Source: Comamonas sp. (GTDB lineage: Bacteria; Pseudomonadota; Gammaproteobacteria; Burkholderiales; Burkholderiaceae_C). From it: a stretch of DNA of 64,000 bases. Where the stretch lies: contig JADMKK010000038.1 of the NCBI GenBank assembly GCA_015478895.1, positions 20,588-84,587 of the forward strand, given 5' to 3'. The position numbers and the translations under genes were made by a program. Under the pieces are notes generated by a model. It was not told the origin of the DNA. It saw nothing but the letters and a program-made list of their open reading frames with translations, and did no database searches. The first letter of the stretch is position 1. Each line of letters starts with the position of its first letter. Below are positions 27,604 through 36,436 of this stretch, in pieces.

Positions 27604-28404
27604 TCAGGCGGCTTTTTCGACATGCCCCTGGCGGGTGTAGAGAAAGTCGATCACCGCTTTGCGGCAGCGCTGGTATTCGCCGTTTTCCGCCAACTCCACC
27701 CGGTTGCGCGGGCGGCCTAGCGGGACGTGCAGCACTTCGCCAATAGTGGCGGCAGGCCCATTGGTGAGCATCACGATTTTGTCGGACAGCAGTACGGCTT
27801 CATCTACATCATGCGTCACCATGACCACCGTACTCTGGGTGCGTGCGACGATCTCCAGCAACTCATCTTGCAGCTTGGCGCGTGTGAGTGCATCCAGCGC
27901 ACCAAACGGTTCGTCCATCAGCAACACCTGCGGCTCCATGGACAGGGCTCTGGCAATGCCCACGCGCTGCTTCATGCCGCCGGAAATCTCGCCGGGCCGC
28001 TTGGAAGCGGCATGGCTCAGCCCCACCATTTCCAAGGCTGCATCGGTTCGCGCTTTGAGTTGGGCCTTGTTTTCCTGGCGACCAAACACACGCTCAACCG
28101 CCAGATAGACGTTGGCATAGCAAGTCAGCCAGGGTAACAGCGAGTGGTTCTGGAAGACCACGGCACGCTCAGGCCCTGGGCCTTTGATTTCGCGGTTCGC
28201 GCACAGCAATACACCCGCCGTGGGCGTGGTCAGCCCCGCAATCAGATTGAGCAGGGTGGACTTGCCACAGCCCGAGTGGCCAATCAGGCTGACAAACTCA
28301 CCCTTGGCGATGCTCAGGTTGATGTCGCTCAGCGCAGGAAACAGCCCCTTGCTGGTCTGGAAGGCCTGGTCGATGTTCTGGATCTGAATGAATTTGTCGC
28401 TCAT
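27604..28404 (-). CDS. nrtD: Nitrate ABC transporter ATP-binding protein
   Basis: This is the ATPase of the nitrate/nitrite importer on the inner face of the membrane. The 266-residue protein has Walker A GHSGCGKST (42-50), the ABC signature SGGMKQ (141-146), Walker B LLMDEP (161-166) and the switch histidine in MVTHDVDEA. The start overlaps the nrtB stop by four bases, indicating translational coupling. It is a single-ATPase system; the NrtC-type ATPase with a fused substrate domain found in cyanobacteria is absent. Confidence 0.93.
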   Translation of the reverse strand: MSDKFIQIQNIDQAFQTSKGLFPALSDINLSIAKGEFVSLIGHSGCGKSTLLNLIAGLTTPTAGVLLCANREIKGPGPERAVVFQNHSLLPWLTCYANVYLAVERVFGRQENKAQLKARTDAALEMVGLSHAASKRPGEISGGMKQRVGIARALSMEPQVLLMDEPFGALDALTRAKLQDELLEIVARTQSTVVMVTHDVDEAVLLSDKIVMLTNGPAATIGEVLHVPLGRPRNRVELAENGEYQRCRKAVIDFLYTRQGHVEKAA

Positions 28405-29321
28405 GACTTCACCTCTTCATAAGTGAATGCGGATGCCAGCTTGATCAGCGTCCATTCCAGCATCAGACCGACGATGCCGATGACAAAAATGGCAATGATG
28501 ATGTTGGCCACATTCAGGTTGTTCCACTCATCCCAGACCCAGAAACCAATGCCGACACCACCGGTGAGCATTTCGGCCGCTACGATCACCAGCCAGGCAG
28601 TGCCTACGGCCAGGCGCACGCCCGTCAGCAGGTAGGGCAGTACAGCCGGGAACAGGATGGTGGTGGCAATCTTCCACTCCGACAGGTTCAGCACGCGGGC
28701 AACGTTCATATAGTCCTGCGGCACGCGCTGCACCCCTACGGCAGTGTTGATGACCATCGGCCAGATCGAACAGATGAAGATGGTCCAGATAGCGGCCGGG
28801 TCGGCTCCTTTGAACACGAGCAATCCAATTGGCAGCCAGGCCAGCGGCGAGACGGGGCGCAGCAAACCAATCAAGGGATTGAACATGCGCGAGAGAAACG
28901 CAAAGCGACCAATCACAAAGCCCAGCGGAATGCCGACCAGCGCTGCCAGTCCAAAGCCCAGCGCCACTCGCTGTAAAGAGGCGAGAACGTTCCAGCCCAC
29001 GCCTTGGTCATTGGGGCCATTGCGATAAAACGGGTCACTAAAGATGTCAACCGCTTGCTTGAATGTGTCTTGCGGGGTAGGAATGGCTTGCTCGGTCGTG
29101 CTGGAGATGACGGACCACAGGCCCACCATCAACAGGACGCCCAGACATGGAGGCAGCACTTGACCTGCGGCTGTGCTGGCGCGCTGCTTCCAGGCGCTGC
29201 GTGGCGCTGTGGTGCCGGTAATGGACGACGCAGGCGGCGCTGCCTGCGCAGCAAATTTTTCCGTAGCAGTGTCTGCCAAAGGCAAGTTGCTGGATGGGGA
29301 ATGAAAAATGGCACTGACCAT
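28401..29321 (-). CDS. nrtB: Nitrate ABC transporter permease
   Basis: The permease has an extended cytoplasmic N-terminus, then about six membrane segments (VLPPCLGVLLMVGLWSVIS; VALGFGLAALVGIPLGFVIG; MLTGGVGIGFWVWDEW; VANIIIAIFVIGIVGLMLEW). A typical inner-membrane EAA-type loop of the NrtB/SsuC family is seen around VGTAWLVIVAAEMLTGG. AAGGAG precedes the ATG. It lies 11 bases after nrtA and overlaps nrtD by four. Confidence 0.93.
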   Translation of the reverse strand: MVSAIFHSPSSNLPLADTATEKFAAQAAPPASSITGTTAPRSAWKQRASTAAGQVLPPCLGVLLMVGLWSVISSTTEQAIPTPQDTFKQAVDIFSDPFYRNGPNDQGVGWNVLASLQRVALGFGLAALVGIPLGFVIGRFAFLSRMFNPLIGLLRPVSPLAWLPIGLLVFKGADPAAIWTIFICSIWPMVINTAVGVQRVPQDYMNVARVLNLSEWKIATTILFPAVLPYLLTGVRLAVGTAWLVIVAAEMLTGGVGIGFWVWDEWNNLNVANIIIAIFVIGIVGLMLEWTLIKLASAFTYEEVKS

Positions 29322-29332
29322 GTGGGCGCTCC

Positions 29333-30610
29333 TTAGACCTTGATGGCAAAGTTGTCGGCGTATTGGGCGGGGTTGCTGCCATCCCAGACGACACCATCAA
29401 TGAGTTTGCTGCTGCGCATCACCTCCTTGGGGATGTTCACATTGAACTGGGAGGCTGCTTCCTTGTACAGATCAATCCGGTTGATCTGTTTAGCGACGGA
29501 CAGATAGTCTGGGTGCTCCTTGAGAAGGCCCCAGCGCTTGTGCTGGGTGAGAAACCACATGCCATCGGACAGGTAGGGAAAGTTCACCGCACCATCGCTG
29601 AAGAATTTCATGTGGTTTGGGTCATCCCAGGATTTGCCCATGCCGTTCTGGTAGCGACCCAGAATGCGCTGGTTGATGGCATCCACATGGGTGTTGACGT
29701 AGGACTTGTCAGCAATGGTTTCAGCCATCTTCACCTTGTTTTGCAGGCTGGCATCAATCCATTGACTGGCTTCCAGAATGGCCATCATCACGGCGCGTGA
29801 GGTGTTGGGGTTTTGTTTGACGAAGTCGGAGGTCGTGCCCAGCACTTTTTCCGGATGGTCTTTCCAGATGTCTTGTGTGGTGACGGCCGTGACACCGATC
29901 TTGTCCATGATGGCACGATGGTTCCAGGGCTCCCCCACGCAAAAGCCATCCATATTGCCTACGCGCATATTGGCCACCATTTGCGGAGGCGGGACGGTGA
30001 TGACCTTGGCATCCTTGAAGGGGTTGATGCCTGCGCTGGCCAGCCAGTAGTACAGCCACATCGCGTGCGTGCCCGTGGGGAAGGTCTGGGCAAAGGTGTA
30101 TTCGCGCTTTTCGCTGGCCATCAGTTTGGCGAGACTGGCACTATCCACCGCCCCCTTGTCAGCCAGTTTTTTGGACAGCGTGATGGCCTGGCCGTTGTGG
30201 TTGAGCGTCATCAGCACCGCCATGTCTTTCTTGGCACCGCCCACGCCCAGCTGCAGGCCGTACATCATGCCGTAGAGCACATGGGCAAAGTCCAGATCGC
30301 CATTGACCAGCTTGTCACGCACACCAGCCCAGCTCGCTTCCTTGGTGGGGATGATCTTGACGCCGTATTTCTGGTCAAAGCCCAGCACCGAAGCCATGAC
30401 CACGCTGGCGCAGTCGGTCAGCGGAATGAAGCCGATCTTGACTTCTTTTTTCTCGGGAGCATCGGAGCCTGCAGCCCAGACGCCGTTGTGGCCCAGCTGG
30501 GTGTACAGCGCAGCGCTTGCGGCCAAACCTACGGTCTGGGATAAAAAGCGGCGGCGTGATGGGGTCGATGGGGTGTCGTCAGTGGGGGCTGCAGAGGGTG
30601 TATGTGCCAT
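29333..30610 (-). CDS. nrtA: Nitrate ABC transporter substrate-binding protein, Tat-exported
   Basis: NrtA captures nitrate or nitrite in the periplasm for NrtBD. The 425-residue protein starts with a Tat signal (S-R-R-R-F-L-S-Q-T) and a hydrophobic stretch, followed by the CmpA/NrtA fold (KVGFIPLTDCASVVMA-like start, GVGGAKKDMAVLMTLNHNGQAITLS, NMDGFCVGEPWNHRA). I chose the ATG at 30610 because AAGGAG is eight bases upstream; a longer in-frame start at 30688 lies inside the leader hairpin. It is the first gene of nrtABD. Confidence 0.93.
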   Translation of the reverse strand: MAHTPSAAPTDDTPSTPSRRRFLSQTVGLAASAALYTQLGHNGVWAAGSDAPEKKEVKIGFIPLTDCASVVMASVLGFDQKYGVKIIPTKEASWAGVRDKLVNGDLDFAHVLYGMMYGLQLGVGGAKKDMAVLMTLNHNGQAITLSKKLADKGAVDSASLAKLMASEKREYTFAQTFPTGTHAMWLYYWLASAGINPFKDAKVITVPPPQMVANMRVGNMDGFCVGEPWNHRAIMDKIGVTAVTTQDIWKDHPEKVLGTTSDFVKQNPNTSRAVMMAILEASQWIDASLQNKVKMAETIADKSYVNTHVDAINQRILGRYQNGMGKSWDDPNHMKFFSDGAVNFPYLSDGMWFLTQHKRWGLLKEHPDYLSVAKQINRIDLYKEAASQFNVNIPKEVMRSSKLIDGVVWDGSNPAQYADNFAIKV

Positions 30611-30670
30611 GGTCCTGCTCCTTCGATGCGTGATGTCAAAAATCAAAACAGAGTGACTGTCTGAAAGCGC

Positions 30671-30757
30671 AACGGCGTCCCGATCCATCCTGGCTTACAG
30701 GGGAAGGGGACGCCGTTGTCCTTGAAAGTGCTTGACTCCAGACCGCCGTTGGCCGGG
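30671..30757 (-). promoter_or_regulatory. Leader RNA of nrtA with ANTAR-type hairpins and an overlapping hairpin
   Basis: On the minus strand, P1 (30738-30757) is an imperfect stem around the loop AACGGC. P2 (30708-30721) is GGAC-AACGGC-GTCC, again with A1 and G4. The loop and 3' stem of P2 are also the 5' arm of an 11-bp hairpin AACGGCGTCCC (30707-30717) / GGGACGCCGTT (30671-30681). The exclusive pairing is as in the nirB leader, but no good T tract follows, so termination here is less certain. Confidence 0.65.
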
Positions 30758-30773
30758 ATTCGCTACCCTAGCA

Positions 30774-30789
30774 TGCACAAAGTGTGCCA
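30774..30789 (-). promoter_or_regulatory. Sigma-54 promoter of nrtABD
   Basis: The minus strand reads TGGCACACTTTGTGCA with GG and GC ten bases apart; only the first T of TTGCA is changed. The predicted start is about 30763, just before P1 of the leader. I found no convincing NtrC site in the 100 bases upstream. Confidence 0.75.
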
Positions 30790-30833
30790 ATGGATACAGA
30801 GGCTCGTGCAACAGAGAATGCCCGCCCGCTGTA

Positions 30834-30868
30834 GGCAGGCTATGTGCCCCAGGGGGGCGGGGCCTGCC
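30834..30868 (-). terminator. Stable hairpin after nasR (possible terminator)
   Basis: GGCAGGC (30834-30840) and GCCTGCC (30862-30868) enclose a second G/C stem. The structure is stable but has no T tract, so it may be a Rho-related or mRNA 3'-end structure rather than an intrinsic terminator. Confidence 0.4.
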
Positions 30869-30875
30869 ACTTGCA

Positions 30876-32198
30876 TCAGGCTATGGGCTTGGCCAGCAAG
30901 TCCGCCATTGACAGCACTGCTTCCGCCACATCGATGATGCGGCGGTTCTGGCTCATGGCGGTCTGGCGCAGCAGCTTGTGGGCTTCACTTTCCGAGAGCT
31001 TCTGGTGGGTCATCAACAGGCCTTTGGCTCGTTCCAGCGTTTTGCGCTCCGTCAGTGCCTGGCGCACGGTGTCCAGTTCATTGCGCATGGCCTGCAGCCT
31101 TTGCGACTGCTCCTGCACTACGCTGAGCACCGACATCTGCAGCGGTGGTGCCCAGTGGTTCTCTGCAGGCATGGCGCTGCGCATGGTGAAAAATTCGGGT
31201 ACAGCATCCCCTTGCGGGTGCGCAGCGGGCATGGTTGATGGAAGTCGCGCAAGGCCAGTCTGTGCCAGATCCAGCTGTACTTCGCAGTCGCGCACCAAGG
31301 CTTGGGTCAACAAAGACTCAATGTGGTGCATGCCGTCCATGACATTGGTGCAGGCTTCAAACCATAACGGGCTCAACTCACGGGGCAATTGCGCACCATC
31401 GAGTGCGGTGCACCCAATACGGCGCAGGCGCTCCACGGCGGTGACATCAGACCCTGTGGCGCTACAGCGCTGCCAGGCCTGCACCAGTGCTTCGGGGGCA
31501 CAGTCAGCAAACACCTGCATGCAGCGTTCCTGCGCCTCAATCAAATGCAGCCAGTGCTGCTGACTGTCTGTGTAGCTGACGCCTGCGCTGAACGTTGCAG
31601 CGCCTGTGGCGCGCTCCTGGCCTGCCAGTTCCTTGCCTTGCATGAAATGGAACATGGCCACCAGCAAGCGCGAAATACTGGGGTAGGTGGCGCTGTCAGC
31701 AGCCTCAAATACCACATTCAGCAAGTCGGCAATCAGGTGGATATAGGCTTGGGTAGATGTGTGCACGCTGGCACCAAACGCCGAAACGCTGTGGCGCAAA
31801 CCCGCCAGAGCATCCAGTCCCTGCAGCACATAGGCAATGCGGCTGCACAGGCGTGCGCCTTGGCCGCCCTGCAGGCTGTCTACATCAAGCTGGGAGAGGG
31901 CTGTGCGCAAAGTGGCCATGTGCTGATCGCTGGTCTGGCGCTGCATATGCAGAGCATCGCGCCCCATTAAGCCTTCGCTGGCCAGAAGAATGCTGGACAG
32001 GCCACGCTCCTTTTGCAGCGCATGAATCAGTTCAGCCAAGGCGCGCACCAAACTGCTGGTGCGCAGCATTCGCTGCAGCTCGTTGATTTCACACTGGCGC
32101 GCGGCTGCCAAAAAATGCAGGGGGTTTTCCATGGATGCATCGTGGGTCAGGATAGACAGGCTTAGCAATTTCTGTGCCTTGCAGGCGGTGAACTTCAA
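30876..32198 (-). CDS. nasR: Nitrate-responsive antiterminator NasR (NIT-ANTAR protein)
   Basis: NasR senses nitrate or nitrite through its NIT domain and binds leader RNA through its ANTAR domain to prevent early termination. The NIT part is seen in LVRALAELIHALQKERGLSSILLASEG and the helical region to about residue 330. The ANTAR part covers about residues 371-440: LTERKTLERAKGLLM ... LSESEAHKLLRQTAMSQNRRIIDVAEAVL. The start is probably TTG 32198, because GGGGGAG lies five bases upstream; an in-frame ATG at 32132 has no clear ribosome binding site. It sits directly before nrtA, one of its likely targets. Confidence 0.9.
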   Translation of the reverse strand: MKFTACKAQKLLSLSILTHDASMENPLHFLAAARQCEINELQRMLRTSSLVRALAELIHALQKERGLSSILLASEGLMGRDALHMQRQTSDQHMATLRTALSQLDVDSLQGGQGARLCSRIAYVLQGLDALAGLRHSVSAFGASVHTSTQAYIHLIADLLNVVFEAADSATYPSISRLLVAMFHFMQGKELAGQERATGAATFSAGVSYTDSQQHWLHLIEAQERCMQVFADCAPEALVQAWQRCSATGSDVTAVERLRRIGCTALDGAQLPRELSPLWFEACTNVMDGMHHIESLLTQALVRDCEVQLDLAQTGLARLPSTMPAAHPQGDAVPEFFTMRSAMPAENHWAPPLQMSVLSVVQEQSQRLQAMRNELDTVRQALTERKTLERAKGLLMTHQKLSESEAHKLLRQTAMSQNRRIIDVAEAVLSMADLLAKPIA

Positions 32199-32259
32199 CG
32201 TTACTCCCCCAAAAAAAGTTCAGAAACTGCGTTCGATGCAGCCTTTGTCTAGATAGGGG

Positions 32260-32308
32260 TCAAAATGGCCTTAAGCCCAATAGATATAAAGGGTGAATGC
32301 TCCTTTTT
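32260..32308 (-). repeat. Dispersed intergenic repeat, copy R5 (decayed)
   Basis: The plus strand reads TCAAAATGGCCTTAAGCCC, then TAGATATAAAGGG, matching R4 at one end and losing similarity at the other. It lies in the divergent region between nasR and the TerB/DUF697 gene. Confidence 0.6.
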
Positions 32309-32388
32309 GTATCTACTTGTTCCGCATGGGAACTGTTCAGAGTCCTATCAACTCCTAAACTGCTGAATCAATCTTTACGAGGCCACAC

Positions 32389-33465
32389 ATGACACATGAT
32401 GAAATTCGCGCAATTTTGACCTTGTGCCTGCTGGCATCGTTTGCCGATGGCGAAAAGCACGACCGTGAACGGGAGCAAATCCGTCAGGTGGCTGAAGGGC
32501 TGGCGGGCGATAGCCAAGTGAATTTGCCCGGTCTTTACCAGGACGTACTGCTGCGCCGTGTCAATTTGCCCGATGTCTTGGCGCGCCTGAGCGAGCCTGA
32601 ATCGCGCCAGCTGGCGTATGAAATGGTGGTGTGCGTGTGCGATGCAGACGGCCACACCAGCCCCAAAGAAGAAGCTTTTCTGGCACAAGTGCGCCAAGCC
32701 TGGGGTATGGCAGGCCGTAGCGTTGACGCGAGCGGTGCTGATACATCGCCTGCTACCGCTTCAATAGCTGCAGGCCAAGCTACGACAACGGTTTATGGCA
32801 GTTTTGATCAACAAGCGCAGGCGGTTGCCGATGCACCCTTGCGCGCGAATGTGGTGGAAGCCGCTTTGCCCGCAGATCTGCCGGTGCCGCATCCGGCTGC
32901 GGTGGATGCGCTGCCTATCTCGGCTGCCCAGCGGCAGCCGGGAAGCTTGTCGCGCCAGGAGATGGACAGCAAGATTTTGAAGTCTGCCATCATGAATGGT
33001 GCCATTGAGCTCTTGCCCGAAAACCTGTCCACGTTGGCCATCATTCCGTTGCAGATGCGCTTGGTTTACCAAATCGGGCAGACCTATGGTTATGAGCTTG
33101 ATCGTGGTCATATCAAGGATCTGCTGGCCGCGCTGGGCGTGGGCTTGACTTCCCAGTACCTGGAGGAGGCAGGGCGCAAGCTGCTCAGCGGTTTGCTGGG
33201 CAAAGCAGGCCGGGGCATCTTTGGTGGCGTGGGCCGCCAGGCGGTGAGCAGCGGCATGAGCTTTGCCAGCACCTATGCCCTCGGTCATGTGGCCAACCAG
33301 TACTACGCTGGCGGTCGCCAACTGTCGACCGACATGCTCAAAGACGCTTACCAGCACGTCATGCAAGATGGACGCCAGTTGCAGGCGCGCTATCTTCCGC
33401 AGATGCAGGAAACCGCACGCGGCTTGAACACGGCCAAAATCATGTCCATGGTGCGCGGCGGTTAA
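32389..33465 (+). CDS. TerB-like plus DUF697 domain protein
   Basis: The 358-residue protein has an N-terminal TerB-like helical domain (residues 1-105: LTLCLLASFADGEKHDREREQI ... VVCVCDADGHTSPKEEAFLAQV), an Ala/Pro-rich linker, and a C-terminal DUF697 domain (about 200-330: IMNGAIELLPENLSTLAIIPLQMRLVYQIGQTYGYEL). TerB domains occur in tellurite and stress proteins; DUF697 is found in YcjF-type membrane-associated proteins. The exact role is unknown. GAGG precedes the ATG. It is divergent from nasR. Confidence 0.8.
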   Translation: MTHDEIRAILTLCLLASFADGEKHDREREQIRQVAEGLAGDSQVNLPGLYQDVLLRRVNLPDVLARLSEPESRQLAYEMVVCVCDADGHTSPKEEAFLAQVRQAWGMAGRSVDASGADTSPATASIAAGQATTTVYGSFDQQAQAVADAPLRANVVEAALPADLPVPHPAAVDALPISAAQRQPGSLSRQEMDSKILKSAIMNGAIELLPENLSTLAIIPLQMRLVYQIGQTYGYELDRGHIKDLLAALGVGLTSQYLEEAGRKLLSGLLGKAGRGIFGGVGRQAVSSGMSFASTYALGHVANQYYAGGRQLSTDMLKDAYQHVMQDGRQLQARYLPQMQETARGLNTAKIMSMVRGG

Positions 33466-33531
33466 AAACGGCCACCATCAGGCAGCGTCGCGCATCTTGG
33501 CAATAGGCGTTCTTGCCTCTTGGCCTTTTGG

Positions 33532-35145
33532 TTAACTCCACAGAGCCAAAGTGCGCGGCGCAGACTGGGGCATCAGTAAGAGGCCTTGATTGGCGGAAGG
33601 CGACGAAGGCACCTTGAAGCGCTGCACCAGCTGGCGCAAATGCGCGGATTGCTCGCGCAGGCTGTGTGCGGCCGCAGCGCTTTGTTCCACCAGTGCCGCG
33701 TTTTGTTGTGTCATGCCATCCAGGGCACCCACGGCGTGGCTGACTTGCTGTACGCCGTCGTGCTGCTCGGCAGCGCTGGTATTGATATGGCCCATGACTT
33801 CCGTGACCCGCTGAATCGACTGCACCACCTCGTGCATGGTGCTGCCCGCTTCCTGCGCCAAATGAGCGCCATTGGCAACGCGGTCCACAGAGTCTTGGAT
33901 CAGCACTTTGATTTCTTTGGCTGCTTGGGCACTGCGTTGCGCCAGCGTGCGCACTTCTGCGGCGACCACCGCAAAGCCCCTTCCTTGCTCGCCAGCGCGC
34001 GCAGCTTCTACGGCGGCATTGAGCGCCAGGATGTTGGTCTGAAAGGCGATGCCATCGATCACGCCAATGATGGCGGCAATCTTCTGGCTGCCGGCATGGA
34101 TATCACCCATGGTGCTTACCACTTCATTGACCACGCTGCCACCGCGCTGCGCCACACCGCAAGCTTGCTGCGCCAGATTGGCAGCCTGCTGCGCGCTGGT
34201 GGCAGTGTCTTGCAGGGTGTGCGTCAGCTGCAGCATGGCACTGGCTGCTTGTTGCAAATGGCTGGCGGTAATCTCTGTGCGTTGTGACAAGTCTTGATTG
34301 CCGGTGGCAATCTCGTTGCTTGCGCTGTGGATGGCATCCCCACTGTCACGTACGTCTTCAATCATGCTGCCCAGCGACTGGCTCATGCTGTGCAGCAATT
34401 GCAGCAGCTGACCAAACTCGTCGCGGCGCTCTTCCTGCAACTGGGTGCACAAGTCGCCTGCGGCGATGTGCTGGGCCATACCGTTGGCCTGTGTCAAGGA
34501 GCGGCGAATGCTATTGATAAGCAGGTAGGCACCCATGGCCACACCCAGCAGCAAAAATACCATGTTGATGGCCGCAGCACGCACGACGCCTTGTCGCGCA
34601 GCACCCATGTCCGCACGCATTTGTGCCAGTTTTCTGGCCTGAGTTTGCTGATAACTCAGTAGCGCTTTTTCATAAGCTTGTGCAGCCTGTTGATAGGCTG
34701 CGTACGTGCTCTCCACGCTCTGGGTGTTGGTGGGATCGCTGGCCTTGCGTTCCAAGGCCTGGTTTTGCTGGGTGAGCATGGCTTGACGCAGTTGTTGCAA
34801 TGCCTGCAGCTGGCGCTGGTCGTGCGCGTCGCTGCTGGAAGTTTGCAGGGCCTGCTGCCACTCGGTGATTTGCTGGCGGGTGCCTTGAATCTGTGCTGTC
34901 AAGCTGGCCGTGTCCTGCAGGTTCGCGCTGCCTAGCGCTGCCAGTGTGCGCACGGCATTGACTTGGGAGAGCGCGCTCCATGCACTGGCATGGTCAAGCC
35001 GCTGCGAGAGCAGGGTGTCTTGCTGGTTGAACTTTTTCTGGTGCGCTGCAGAGTTGTAGCCCGCCAGGCCAACGATCACGATCGCGCCCAAAACGATGCT
35101 GGCTACGCCGAGCCAAAGTTTGCGAGTGACGCCGATGTGCTTCAT
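33532..35145 (-). CDS. Methyl-accepting chemotaxis protein (first of three)
   Basis: A 537-residue chemoreceptor: first membrane segment LWLGVASIVLGAIVIVGLAGY, a helical periplasmic domain of about 150 residues (four-helix type, rich in Q), second membrane segment MVFLLLGVAMGAYLLI, HAMP, and a signalling domain with the hairpin tip [34 protein letters not shown]. There is no C-terminal NWETF-like CheR tether. The ligand cannot be deduced. It stands alone. Confidence 0.95.
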   Translation of the reverse strand: MKHIGVTRKLWLGVASIVLGAIVIVGLAGYNSAAHQKKFNQQDTLLSQRLDHASAWSALSQVNAVRTLAALGSANLQDTASLTAQIQGTRQQITEWQQALQTSSSDAHDQRQLQALQQLRQAMLTQQNQALERKASDPTNTQSVESTYAAYQQAAQAYEKALLSYQQTQARKLAQMRADMGAARQGVVRAAAINMVFLLLGVAMGAYLLINSIRRSLTQANGMAQHIAAGDLCTQLQEERRDEFGQLLQLLHSMSQSLGSMIEDVRDSGDAIHSASNEIATGNQDLSQRTEITASHLQQAASAMLQLTHTLQDTATSAQQAANLAQQACGVAQRGGSVVNEVVSTMGDIHAGSQKIAAIIGVIDGIAFQTNILALNAAVEAARAGEQGRGFAVVAAEVRTLAQRSAQAAKEIKVLIQDSVDRVANGAHLAQEAGSTMHEVVQSIQRVTEVMGHINTSAAEQHDGVQQVSHAVGALDGMTQQNAALVEQSAAAAHSLREQSAHLRQLVQRFKVPSSPSANQGLLLMPQSAPRTLALWS

Positions 35146-35454
35146 ATGAAATTCCTGTGACCTGCTGAAAATGGTTGTTCAAATGTCGGGCTGCTTACAA
35201 AAACAGGCGCTTGCTAGGCAGAGTGGAAGGGAAAAGCACGGTCGTTCGTATTGGGGCTAGCACGCATAGCTGGCTGAACGGTTCGCTGGGTCAGTGTGTT
35301 GTTAGGGTTCGGATGGCCGCGGCACTGAGCGATTGCTGCCCACTGGGCGCAGCACAGCCTGCGTTTTCCCATCGAGAGCGGGGCTTGTTACCGGTGAAGG
35401 CTCAATGGCTCGATCAGCGCAGGCATACTTGGTCGCTTATTTCCCACACTTTTG
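35146..35454. other. Intergenic region between divergent mcp and murI, no gene seen
   Basis: I see no credible gene in this 309-base divergent region. A small hairpin GCTGC-CCACTGGGC-GCAGC is present around 35336-35354. I could not identify clear promoters, and no ribosome binding site precedes murI. Confidence 0.45.
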
Positions 35455-36375
35455 ATGAACACCCGCTCCCCTTTGCTTTTTGCTGCATCACCGATTGGCG
35501 TGTTTGACAGCGGTATCGGTGGCCTGAGCGTCTTGCAAGCGCTGCGCCATGAGCTGCCCCATGAGCACTTTGTCTATTTGGCCGACAGTGCCCATGCGCC
35601 TTATGGTGAGCGCGGTGATGCCTTTGTGCAGGCGCGTACTTTGGCCATTGCCCAGTATTTGCGTGCGCAACACGGTATCAAAGCGCTGGTGATTGCCTGC
35701 AATACGGCAACGGCGGCGGCGGTTGATTTGCTGCGTGCGGAACTGCCTGATCTGCTGCTCATCGGCGTAGAGCCTGCCATCAAACCAGCGGCGCTCTCCA
35801 GCCAAACACAGCATGTAGGGGTGATGGCCACACGGGGCACGGTGGAGAGCCGGCGCTTTAAAAAACTGGTGCAAGAGCATGGGCAGCAGGTGCAGTTTCA
35901 CGTACAGGCTTGCGATGGACTGGCGCGGGCCATTGAGCACAGCACCCTGCAAGAGGGCGATGTGGTCACTACTGAAATTGCAGCGCTTTGCCGTGACTAC
36001 ACCACGGCTTTGGGCCGATTTGGCCTCAAGACTGGCGAGATGGATACGCTGGTGCTGGGCTGCACGCACTACGTTTTTGTGAAAGATGAATTGCGGGTGT
36101 TGCTGGGGCTGGATGTGCAGTTGATTGATACGGGCGCTCCCGTGGCCAGGCAAACACGGCGCTTGTTAGAACGTGCCCAGTTACTGAACCACCCACAGCC
36201 TGCCGCGCAGATCGCACCGCGCAGTGTGCAAGCGCTGGGAGCATCGGAGCATTTGCAGCTTATAACCACCGGCAGCCTGGCTGCATTGCAAGCCGCTGCC
36301 GCCCGCTGGCTGGATTTGCCCGCAAGTTGCTGCACCGTTGCCGCCATGCCCGCTGTTGTACCCAGTGCTATTTAG
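35455..36375 (+). CDS. murI: Glutamate racemase
   Basis: MurI converts L- to D-glutamate for peptidoglycan. The 306-residue protein has the start IGVFDSGIGGLSVLQAL with Asp18, the first catalytic cysteine Cys82 in VIACNTATA, and the second Cys203 in LVLGCTHY. It is slightly longer than average at the C-terminus, where the last 20 residues are Ala/Pro rich. I chose the ATG at 35455; a TTG directly before it is also in frame. The stop codon lies at the very start of repeat copy R6. Confidence 0.95.
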   Translation: MNTRSPLLFAASPIGVFDSGIGGLSVLQALRHELPHEHFVYLADSAHAPYGERGDAFVQARTLAIAQYLRAQHGIKALVIACNTATAAAVDLLRAELPDLLLIGVEPAIKPAALSSQTQHVGVMATRGTVESRRFKKLVQEHGQQVQFHVQACDGLARAIEHSTLQEGDVVTTEIAALCRDYTTALGRFGLKTGEMDTLVLGCTHYVFVKDELRVLLGLDVQLIDTGAPVARQTRRLLERAQLLNHPQPAAQIAPRSVQALGASEHLQLITTGSLAALQAAAARWLDLPASCCTVAAMPAVVPSAI

Positions 36376-36416
36376 CTTTGATAGCATCCAGCCGTTGATG
36401 CATAAGGGCTAGGGGC
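36373..36416 (+). repeat. Dispersed intergenic repeat, copy R6
   Basis: The segment reads TTTGATAGCATCCAGCC, then TTGATGCATAAGGGCTAGGG and GC, matching the family. It begins at the murI stop codon, and the insertion or drift may have set the end of that gene. Confidence 0.7.
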
Positions 36417-36436
36417 ACATCCGCTTCGCAGCGGTG

